The notes under the pieces: generated by a model | Told to the model about the DNA's origin: nothing | Database searches by the model: none | The model's input: only the letters and a program-made list of their open reading frames with translations | Part shown: positions 40,784-46,150 of the stretch, in pieces | Layout: each line of letters opens with the position of its first letter | How positions within the stretch are numbered: position 1 is the first letter of the stretch | DNA from: CAZHLD01 sp964533185 | GTDB taxonomy: Bacteria; Acidobacteriota; Terriglobia; Acidiferrales; UBA7541 | Assembly (NCBI GenBank): GCA_964533185.1 | Contig: CAZHLD010000019.1 | Location: 1-46,150 of the forward strand | Direction of reading: 5' to 3' | DNA length: 46,150 bases | Position numbers and translations under genes: made by a program

Positions 40784-41770
40784 ATGGCGCGCACGCTCCC
40801 GTTCATTGAGGCAATCACCGAAGCACTGCACCAGGAGATGGAGCGCGACGAGCGCGTCTTCATCCTGGGCGAAGACATCGGGATTTCCGGCGGCGTTTTC
40901 AAGGCCACGGTTGGCTTGCATGAAAAGTTTGGCGAGGATCGGGTTCTGGACACGCCGCTCGCCGAAGGCATCATTATTGCGGCTGCGATTGGATCATCAA
41001 TGGTTGGCCTGCGGCCCGTACCAGAGATTCAGTTCACAGATTTCATTACGCCCGCAATGGACCAGCTTGTCCAGCAGGCGTCCAAGCTGCGTTATCGCAG
41101 CGCGGGCGGGTTCAGTTGCCCGATCACGGTTCGCATCTGCTGCGGCGGCGGGGTGGGGGGCGGTCTGTACCACTCGCAGGAAAACGCGGCCTGGTTTGTT
41201 CACGAGCCCGGGATCAAGGTAGTCATGCCCTCCACGGCCTACGATGCCAAGGGCATGCTTCTTGCCGCGATCCGCGACCCGGACCCGGTTCTTTTCTTTG
41301 AGCACAAGAAGCTCTATCGAACTGTGAAGGGTGATGTACCCGAGGGCGACTACACGGTCCCGATCGGTCCGGCCGTCGTGCGCCGCCCGGGCAACGACAT
41401 GACGGTGCTAACCTACGGCTACATGACCCACGTCTCCCTCGAAGCCGCCGAGGCCATGGCCAGGCGAGGGATTGACGTGGAGGTCGTCGAGTTGCGGACG
41501 CTTGCGCCGCTCGATAAAGAGACGATTGTCCGCTCAGTGCGGAAGACAAACAAATGCTTGATCGTACATGAGGACAAACGCACGATGGGCATCGGCGCCG
41601 AGCTTTCTGCAATTGTCAGCGAGGAAGCGTTCGACCATCTCGACGGGCCCGTGATGCGTGTCACTGGGCCAGACCTCCCCGCCATCCCCTTCAGTCCACC
41701 GCTCGAGAAGTTCTTCATGGTGAACACGGAAAAGGTGGTCGCGGGGATGGAGCAACTCGCGGCTTACTGA
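40784..41770 (+). CDS. 2-oxoacid dehydrogenase E1 component, beta subunit
   Basis: The partner subunit of the E1 heterotetramer. It has VFILGEDIGISGGVFKATVGL, TPLAEGIIIAAAIGSSMVGLRPVPEIQF and SQENAAWFVHEPGIKVVMPSTAYDAKGML, with a C-terminal transketolase domain (IDVEVVELRTLAPLDKETI). At 328 aa it is full length. The ATG follows AAAGGA and lies 3 bp after the alpha stop. The substrate (pyruvate, branched-chain or acetoin) is not settled by sequence seen here. Confidence 0.93.
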   Translation: MARTLPFIEAITEALHQEMERDERVFILGEDIGISGGVFKATVGLHEKFGEDRVLDTPLAEGIIIAAAIGSSMVGLRPVPEIQFTDFITPAMDQLVQQASKLRYRSAGGFSCPITVRICCGGGVGGGLYHSQENAAWFVHEPGIKVVMPSTAYDAKGMLLAAIRDPDPVLFFEHKKLYRTVKGDVPEGDYTVPIGPAVVRRPGNDMTVLTYGYMTHVSLEAAEAMARRGIDVEVVELRTLAPLDKETIVRSVRKTNKCLIVHEDKRTMGIGAELSAIVSEEAFDHLDGPVMRVTGPDLPAIPFSPPLEKFFMVNTEKVVAGMEQLAAY

Positions 41771-41831
41771 ACCTACTTCGCAGAATCCCCTTACCTGCAG
41801 GAAGCCTTCTCATCCAGACCAAACGAGTCGC

Positions 41832-42563
41832 TCAGGAGAGCGTCCGTCCCCCATCGACCACAATCACCTGCCCGGTGATGAAATCTGAAGCGGCCAAAAA
41901 GGCGACGGCAGCAGCAATATCTTCGCCCTGGCCCGTTTTCCCCAGTGGCGCTCGCTTGATATAGTCCGAGTCCGGCAGGTCATCTGGAAAGGTGATCGTC
42001 CCAGGTGCAACACAGTTCACTGTGATCTCAGGAGCTAACGCGCGAGCCAGACATCGGGTCAGCATAATCACGCCGGCCTTGGACACGCAATAATGCGTGT
42101 ACTTGGGCCAAGCCAGGATGCCACCGATAGAGGAGAGGTTGATGATCCGGCCGCGACCAGCGCATCGCATCAGCGGAACGGCAGCCTGCGCACACATGAA
42201 CTGTGCCTTCAGGTTCGAATCGAGCATCGTGTCCCACTGCTCTTCCGTCAACTCATCAATGCGCGCAGGCGAAAACATGCCCGCGTTATTCACCAGGATG
42301 TCCAGCCGCCCAAATGATTTTTCCACTACACCAAATAGCTTCTCAATCGCTTGCTTCTTGGTCAGTTCCGCCGGGCAGGCAATGGCTCGTCGGCCTGTCG
42401 CGGATATTTCACTCACCACCTGCTCAGCTTCAGTTTTCGACCGCCGATAGTGAATCACAATGTCGGCGCCCTGATCCGCGAGCTTCAGTGCAATAGCTCG
42501 CCCGATACGGCGGGAAGCGCCGGTCACCAGAGCGACTTGACCTTCAAATGGCTTTTCCTTCAA
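41832..42563 (-). CDS. Short-chain dehydrogenase/reductase
   Basis: NAD(P)-dependent classical SDR of 243 aa. It has the cofactor motif TGASRRIGRAIA, DILVNNAGMFSPARIDEL, the active-site Ser in NLSSIGG and Tyr/Lys in YTHYCVSKAG, and a C-terminal VDGGRT. HYRRS after the second strand suggests NADPH. It resembles 3-oxoacyl-ACP or pteridine reductases; substrate unknown. The start is TTG at 42563 after GGGGAAG. Its promoter is divergent from that of bshB1. Confidence 0.9.
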   Translation of the reverse strand: MKEKPFEGQVALVTGASRRIGRAIALKLADQGADIVIHYRRSKTEAEQVVSEISATGRRAIACPAELTKKQAIEKLFGVVEKSFGRLDILVNNAGMFSPARIDELTEEQWDTMLDSNLKAQFMCAQAAVPLMRCAGRGRIINLSSIGGILAWPKYTHYCVSKAGVIMLTRCLARALAPEITVNCVAPGTITFPDDLPDSDYIKRAPLGKTGQGEDIAAAVAFLAASDFITGQVIVVDGGRTLS

Positions 42564-42591
42564 AAGTCTTCCCCCCGTGGAACCTCACCCC

Positions 42592-42619
42592 ACCATAGCA
42601 TTCCGGCTCGTCGTGTCAA
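42592..42619 (-). promoter_or_regulatory. Promoter of the SDR gene
   Basis: Minus strand: TTGACA (42614-42619), 16-bp spacer, TATGGT (42592-42597). Confidence 0.5.
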
Positions 42620-42627
42620 CCGAGGCT

Positions 42628-42656
42628 TTGACGCCATCCGACTGCCTGTCTACAAT
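42628..42656 (+). promoter_or_regulatory. Promoter of bshB1
   Basis: TTGACG (42628-42633), 17-bp spacer, TACAAT (42651-42656), 19 bases before the ATG. Confidence 0.6.
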
Positions 42657-42675
42657 CGTCCCTTCAGGAGGAACG

Positions 42676-43392
42676 ATGAAACTGGATCTACTGGCCATTG
42701 CTGCGCACCCCGACGATGTCGAGCTGACCTGCGGCGGGACTCTCATCAAAATGGTCCAGATGGGATACAAGGTGGGCATCCTCGACCTAACCGAAGGCGA
42801 AATGGGCAGCCGGGGCACCGTGGAAATCCGCCGTCGCGAGGCCGCCGCCGCCGCACGGATCCTGGGTGTTCATTTGCGGGAGAATCTCGGCTTGCCCGAC
42901 GCGCGGCTCGAGGCGAACGAAGAAAGCAAGCTGGCGGTGGCCCGGAAAATTCGAGCTCTCCGGCCGCACACCGTCATTCTTCCCTACTGGGAGGGCCGCC
43001 ACCCGGACCATTACACGGCTTCCATCCTGGCCTACGAAGGGTGCTTCTTATCAGGGCTGAAGCGCCTGCCGATTGGAGGCGAGGCTTTCCGTCCCTTCAA
43101 GGTGCTCTACTCGACCATGTACTGTGCCGTCCGGCCGACCTTTGTCGTTGATATTAGCAAGCAGTTCGAACGGCGGCGACGTGCCATCCTTGCCTATCGA
43201 TCGCAGTTTAAGCCCCCCCGGCGCGACCGCCATTCCAAGCTTCATCTTCCCCTGGACGATCTCGAACAGGAAGTCCACCTAATCGCCCGCTACTTTGGAC
43301 AAATGATCGGTGTGCGTTATGCGGAGCCGTTTCTCGTGCGCGAGATCATGCAGGTAGAAGACGTGGTTCGTATGCCGGTTCGCTCGATTTGA
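42676..43392 (+). CDS. bshB1: BshB1-type N-acetylglucosaminylmalate deacetylase (LmbE-like)
   Basis: LmbE/PIG-L-fold zinc deacetylase that would release acetate from GlcNAc-malate in bacillithiol synthesis. It has the metal motif AAHPDDVELTCGGT (His11, Asp14), a second His in GRHPDHYTAS, LDLTEGEMGSRGT and KPPRRDRH. At 238 aa it has normal length. CAGGAGG lies 5 bases before the ATG, so the longer frame from 42577 is rejected. bshA and bshC are not in the window; the YfiT-like gene at 21.6 kb is a possible user of the thiol. Confidence 0.87.
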   Translation: MKLDLLAIAAHPDDVELTCGGTLIKMVQMGYKVGILDLTEGEMGSRGTVEIRRREAAAAARILGVHLRENLGLPDARLEANEESKLAVARKIRALRPHTVILPYWEGRHPDHYTASILAYEGCFLSGLKRLPIGGEAFRPFKVLYSTMYCAVRPTFVVDISKQFERRRRAILAYRSQFKPPRRDRHSKLHLPLDDLEQEVHLIARYFGQMIGVRYAEPFLVREIMQVEDVVRMPVRSI

Positions 43393-43401
43393 GGGCGGGG
43401 C

Positions 43402-43626
43402 CTAGAAATCGTCAGACTGCAAGCTGTGAGTGAAGCCCGGAAGCGTTTGCCCCTGCGCGGACCGCTCGACGCGGACCCGAAGCCGGCTCTCGTTTTCCGC
43501 GCCCGTCTTGCGCAACACCGCAAACGTGGCCAGTGCCTCGGTGTATAGCTGCGTGACCAGATAAGACTCTCCCGATTCGTTCTTTTGCCATACCTGACCA
43601 ATCTGAATCCGTTCTGTTTCCGTCAT
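43402..43626 (-). CDS. Small hypothetical protein, 74 aa
   Basis: A small beta-rich-looking protein: ERIQIGQVWQKNESGESYLVTQLYTEALATFAVLRK, then ENESRLRVRVERSAQGQTLPGF. It is preceded by its own consensus promoter, and AAAAGG lies before the ATG. It converges with bshB1, ending 9 bp from its stop. Not recognised. Confidence 0.7.
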   Translation of the reverse strand: MTETERIQIGQVWQKNESGESYLVTQLYTEALATFAVLRKTGAENESRLRVRVERSAQGQTLPGFTHSLQSDDF

Positions 43627-43641
43627 AGGCTACCTTTTGGA

Positions 43642-43670
43642 AATCTAAACAGCAGGCCCGAGGAAGTCAA
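43642..43670 (-). promoter_or_regulatory. Promoter of the 74-aa gene
   Basis: Minus strand: TTGACT (43665-43670), 17-bp spacer, TAGATT (43642-43647). Confidence 0.55.
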
Positions 43671-43896
43671 TCACACTGACGAGCCCTTGTTCTCAGGCTG
43701 AGTTGCGTTGATTCTGCGAAGCGCCGCATTCCCGCAAGTGCCTGTTGTCTCAATGCGTTAACACCTTCTTGAATTGCTCAAGCACACCTCGTCCGGACTC
43801 ACTGGGCTCACCACGGGCAAAGTCAGAGGAAACGCTTTCGAGGATTCCAACATCACACATATTGTGGTGAAAGCTAAGGAACACTCGGCAAGGGTG

Positions 43897-43902
43897 TATA
43901 AT
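43897..43902 (+). promoter_or_regulatory. -10 element for the M48 protease
   Basis: Perfect TATAAT 26 bases before the ATG; no good -35 at 16-18 bp, so activation by a regulator is possible. Confidence 0.45.
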
Positions 43903-43928
43903 GACGGAACGATCTCGGAGGTGGGGTT

Positions 43929-44945
43929 ATGAAACGAATTCCCCAGCGGATTCTGGCTGTTGCGATCGCCCTGGGCATGGCTGTCGGTCCGGTTCTGGCC
44001 GCCCAGCAGAACAGCAAGAAAAAGCCCAAGGATGATGTGGACGCCATCGGGAACCGCGACGTCGGAAAGGGCATCAATTTCTATTCGCTGGAAAAGGAAA
44101 TCGCACTGGGGAAGCAGCTCTCGCAGGAAATCGAGAGAACTGCCAAGCTGGTGGATGATCCCGTCGTCGTGGAGTTCGTGAACCGCGTTGGGCAGAACTT
44201 GGTCCGTAATTCCGACGCACGCGTCCCGTTCACAATTAAAGTAATCGACTCCGATGAGCTCAACGCCTTTGCTCTGCCCGGCGGCTTTTTCTATGTCAAT
44301 AGCGGCCTGATCCTCCGCGCCGACGAAGAGTCCGAACTGGCCGGAGTCATGGCCCACGAGATCGCTCACGTCACCGCGCGCCACGGCACGAAAAACGCTA
44401 CCAAGGGCGAGATCGCTCAAATGGCGCTGATCCCCCTCATCCTGCTGGGCCCCGGTGGCTGGGCTGGATACGGCATCTACCAGGGCTTGAACTTCGCTCT
44501 TCCGCTGACGTTCCTCAAGTTTTCCCGCTCGGCCGAGCGGGAAGCAGACTTCCTGGGCCTGCAGTACATGTACAAGGCGGGGTATGACCCGAATTCGTAC
44601 GTGAGCTTTTTCGAGAAAATCCAGGGGGAAGAGCGTCGCCGTCCCGGCACGATTCCCAAAGTCTTCTCCAGCCACCCACCGACGCCGGAGCGAATTCAGA
44701 ACACCCAGCTGGAAATTGCTAGGATCCTTCCGGCGCGCTCGGAATACATCGTCTCCACGTCGGAGTTCGATCTGGTCAAAGCCCGGCTGCGCAGCACCCA
44801 GTTCAGCAATAAGGCCAAGGGTGAAGACCCCGACAAACCCACTCTACGCAAGAAGACGGAGCAGGATAAGGACAAAAAGGGCAAAGACCAACAGAGGACC
44901 GCCGATGAGGACGAGGACCGCCCAACACTGAAGCGCCGTCCGTAG
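43929..44945 (+). CDS. Secreted M48-family zinc metalloprotease
   Basis: Exported peptidase of 338 aa. The signal peptide (residues about 1-25) ends near LAAQ. The zinc motif is HEIAH (His143, Glu144, His147), with the third ligand Glu205 in SAEREADFLGLQYM, and SSHPPTPERI follows. The architecture (NRVGQNLVRNSD, ALPGGFFYVNSGLI) fits BepA/Oma1-like envelope quality-control proteases. The C-terminal ~40 residues are highly charged (KTEQDKDKKGKDQQ) and probably disordered. GGAGGTGGGG precedes the ATG, and a terminator follows. Confidence 0.93.
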   Translation: MKRIPQRILAVAIALGMAVGPVLAAQQNSKKKPKDDVDAIGNRDVGKGINFYSLEKEIALGKQLSQEIERTAKLVDDPVVVEFVNRVGQNLVRNSDARVPFTIKVIDSDELNAFALPGGFFYVNSGLILRADEESELAGVMAHEIAHVTARHGTKNATKGEIAQMALIPLILLGPGGWAGYGIYQGLNFALPLTFLKFSRSAEREADFLGLQYMYKAGYDPNSYVSFFEKIQGEERRRPGTIPKVFSSHPPTPERIQNTQLEIARILPARSEYIVSTSEFDLVKARLRSTQFSNKAKGEDPDKPTLRKKTEQDKDKKGKDQQRTADEDEDRPTLKRRP

Positions 44946-44961
44946 TTCTTCAAAACACAAA

Positions 44962-44985
44962 GGGGCGATCCTTCCAGGTCGCCCC
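44962..44985. terminator. Bidirectional terminator
   Basis: Stem GGGGCGA / TCGCCCC (44962-44968 and 44979-44985) with inner CCT/AGG pairing. It is followed on + by ACTTTCATTTT and on - by TTTGTGTTTTG; it lies between the convergent M48 and DUF507 genes. Confidence 0.75.
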
Positions 44986-45003
44986 ACTTTCATTTTGATG
45001 GGG

Positions 45004-45300
45004 TCAGGTTCGCTGCGACTGATGGACAACGCCCATCCGCTTCATTTCTTCCCCGTAGTACTTGCGGTACAGAATGTCCCATTCCTCGCTGCCTTCCAGG
45101 ATTTCCCTCTTCTGAGAGCTAATCTTTCGGCGAACTTCCGCGTCAACTTTCTCTTCCTCCTTGAGGAGGTTCTGGAGGATCTGAACGATTTGTTGGCGGA
45201 TTGTATCGCGGTCCTCAACAAACTCCACGTCCTCGCTGGCCACCAGCACATCCACCAATTGGTGGGAAATCCGCACGATTTTTTCCCGACTGAGGCGCAT
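45004..45300 (-). CDS. DUF507 family protein (downstream copy)
   Basis: A small, charged helical protein of 98 aa: MRLSREKIVRISHQLVD, then DRDTIRQQIVQILQNLLKEEEKVDAEVRRKI and EEWDILYRKYYGEEMKRMG, the typical DUF507 order. Function not established. The ATG at 45300 is preferred to GTG at 45306, which overlaps the AGGTG ribosome site. It follows its paralogue by 16 bp and was probably formed by tandem duplication. Confidence 0.87.
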   Translation of the reverse strand: MRLSREKIVRISHQLVDVLVASEDVEFVEDRDTIRQQIVQILQNLLKEEEKVDAEVRRKISSQKREILEGSEEWDILYRKYYGEEMKRMGVVHQSQRT

Positions 45301-45316
45301 CGTCACCTGACTCGAT

Positions 45317-45598
45317 CTAGCGAAGAATCAGCTTGCGATCCCGCGCAAGCTGCGCCTTCACCTTCTTGTACATCTCCTGATAGGACGCCCCAGACCTTCG
45401 CATCTCGTCGGCGTACTGGCTCAGGAGCTGGCGCACTTCTTCGTTTAGTCGGTCCTCCACCAACAGCTCTTCGAGCATTGTCTGCCGGATCTTCAGAGAC
45501 AACATATCCGCGGATCGCGCCTCGATCATCTCCGCAGCCAATAAGCGTTTGACAAGCTCGACGGAGATATGACTTACGTAGTCCCGCGAGAGCAGCAT
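45317..45598 (-). CDS. DUF507 family protein (upstream copy)
   Basis: A 93-aa paralogue of the following gene: MLLSRDYVSHISVELVKRLL, LKIRQTMLEELLVEDRLNEEVRQLL and YQEMYKKVKAQLARDRKLILR. It shares the spacing of hydrophobic and acidic positions with the 45004 gene but differs at most residues, so the duplication is old. It lies behind a TTGACA promoter divergent from the tRNA genes; GAGGAGG lies upstream of the start. Confidence 0.87.
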   Translation of the reverse strand: MLLSRDYVSHISVELVKRLLAAEMIEARSADMLSLKIRQTMLEELLVEDRLNEEVRQLLSQYADEMRRSGASYQEMYKKVKAQLARDRKLILR

Positions 45599-45632
45599 AT
45601 CTGAATCTGCAACCTCCTCAACGTAACCCGAC

Positions 45633-45662
45633 AGTCTACTGGCCGATATTCTTCACTGTCAA
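45633..45662 (-). promoter_or_regulatory. Promoter of the DUF507 pair
   Basis: Minus strand: TTGACA (45657-45662), 18-bp spacer, TAGACT (45633-45638). Confidence 0.6.
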
Positions 45663-45674
45663 GGAAGGCGCGCG

Positions 45675-45703
45675 TTGACGCGCAGAAAGTGTTCTTGTAC
45701 CAT
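45675..45703 (+). promoter_or_regulatory. Promoter of the tRNA-Val/tRNA-Asp genes
   Basis: TTGACG (45675-45680), 17-bp spacer, TACCAT (45698-45703); the predicted start coincides with the tRNA-Val 5' end. Confidence 0.6.
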
Positions 45704-45709
45704 GCTTCG

Positions 45710-45785
45710 GGGCGGTTAGCTCAGCGGATAGAGCGTCCGGTCTACACCCGGAAGGTCGTCCGTTCGAATCGGACACTGCCCACCA
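45710..45785 (+). tRNA. tRNA-Val (UAC)
   Basis: A full cloverleaf folds by eye: acceptor GGGCGGT/ACTGCCC, D stem GCTC/GAGC, anticodon stem TCCGG/CCGGA with loop TCTACAC, T stem GTCCG/CGGAC with loop TTCGAAT, and encoded CCA. The anticodon is TAC. Position 33 reads C where U is nearly universal. Confidence 0.95.
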
Positions 45786-45801
45786 GCCGTTGCTTGCAAC
45801 C

Positions 45802-45878
45802 GGGGCCGTAGTTCAGTCGGTTAGAACGCCTGCCTGTCACGCAGGAGGTCGCGGGTTCGAGTCCCGTCGGCCCCGCCA
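45802..45878 (+). tRNA. tRNA-Asp (GUC)
   Basis: Cloverleaf with acceptor GGGGCCG/CGGCCCC, anticodon loop CTGTCAC with GTC, T arm GCGGG-TTCGAGT-CCCGT, discriminator G and encoded CCA. The minus-strand integrase frame runs into its 3' half, which marks it as a likely attachment site. Confidence 0.96.
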
Positions 45879-46150
45879 GCATTCTCAATTACTTGCGGAT
45901 GAGGGATTGCATCTGAGGGCGCGTTTGTGCCGTGCTTTGTGCCGTAACTACCCCCCGAACCCCCACTAGAAAGCGCGTCCAAAGCCTTCCGCTTGGCATC
46001 AAGCCGAACGTGGCTGTAGTGGGCCAGCATTCGCGGCGAGACGTGCCCTGCGATGCTCATAATCGTCTGGTCGCTGGTCATAGACTCGGCAAGCTCTGTG
46101 ATGGCGTGGTGCCGCAGATCGTGGAACCGAAACCCTCGCAGGCCCGCAGC
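45821..46150 (-). CDS. Tyrosine recombinase/integrase, C-terminal part (continues beyond window)
   Basis: The frame enters at the right window edge and carries the catalytic end of a phage-type integrase: FHDLRHHAITELAE (Arg and His of the R-H-R-Y set), IMSIAGHVSPRMLAHYSHV (second His and nucleophile Tyr). A Ser/Gly-rich tail follows, then a segment encoded by the complement of tRNA-Asp (GADGTRTRDLL) up to TAA at 45821-45823. The integrase therefore points into the tRNA, the classic arrangement of an island inserted at a tRNA 3' end. The first catalytic Arg and the N-terminal domain lie outside the window. Confidence 0.88.
   Translation of the reverse strand, partial: AAGLRGFRFHDLRHHAITELAESMTSDQTIMSIAGHVSPRMLAHYSHVRLDAKRKALDALSSGGSGGSYGTKHGTNAPSDAIPHPQVIENAGGADGTRTRDLLRDRQAF

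Larger units (their letters stand above)
43627..43928. other. Intergenic region with divergent promoters
   Basis: 302 bp without a supported gene. It holds the promoter of the 43402 gene (43642-43670) and a perfect TATAAT for the M48 protease; the middle shows no further signal. Confidence 0.6.

Noticed and set aside
43758..44675. 305-codon minus-strand frame opposite the M48 protease
   Set aside because: Antisense shadow; the plus strand has signal peptide, HEIAH and ribosome site.

Overview
This window looks like chromosomal sequence from an uncultured Acidobacteriota-type bacterium, assembled from a metagenome or draft genome. That is an inference. It rests on high GC, many short same-strand operons, tandem DUF507 genes, an orphan AmmeMemoRadiSam radical SAM enzyme, bacillithiol-type genes (BshB1 and a YfiT-like DinB protein) and a form II CoxL-type molybdenum hydroxylase. 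The 100-base run of N at 15129-15228, flanked by an exact 55-base duplication, shows that this is a scaffold and that one permease gene is split by an assembly join.

Layout. 1-4.6 kb: an aldehyde dehydrogenase, a Tat-exported amidohydrolase, a SnoaL-like protein and a secreted DUF1028 protein, all on +. 4.6-9.06 kb: a block of three insertion sequences. An IS3-family element has its orfB split by an IS256-family element with a visible target duplication, and an IS1380-family element lies next to it. A gene fragment follows the block. 9.5-18.4 kb: secreted or membrane proteins, a TMTC-like membrane protein with TPRs, a KimA-like permease carrying the gap, a CAP-domain protein and several hypotheticals. 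18.4-21.6 kb: AmrS, a small conserved protein and a lower-GC stretch with two unknown genes and a mobile-element remnant.

21.6-31.2 kb is a long minus-strand region. It holds the molybdenum hydroxylase operon (coxS-coxL-coxM-coxG order, with a bacillithiol-transferase-like gene downstream). Upstream of that is a second operon: MocR-type regulator, PaaI-like thioesterase, pdxS, pdxT, a low-molecular-weight phosphatase or arsenate reductase, and a DtxR-type regulator. 31.2-34.8 kb: an acyl/benzoate-CoA ligase, an LRV-like protein, a small + gene and an MBL-fold hydrolase. 34.8-43.4 kb: YgfZ, a solitary NuoB, an alcohol dehydrogenase divergent from xdhC-mocA (maturation of molybdenum hydroxylases, linking back to cox), an IscU-like scaffold lacking its third cysteine, 2-oxoacid dehydrogenase E1 alpha and beta, an SDR and BshB1. 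43.4-46.15 kb: a small hypothetical gene, an M48 protease, a bidirectional terminator, two DUF507 genes, tRNA-Val, tRNA-Asp and the C-terminal part of a tyrosine integrase that reads into tRNA-Asp. This marks the edge of an integrated element that continues beyond the window.

No rRNA gene, CRISPR array or obvious defence system was seen. The best-supported unusual items are the nested insertion with a reconstructable target gene, the collapsible scaffold gap, the integrase/tRNA-Asp boundary, the regulator-flanked PLP synthase operon, the variant Fe-S scaffold and several genes too short for routine ORF calling.
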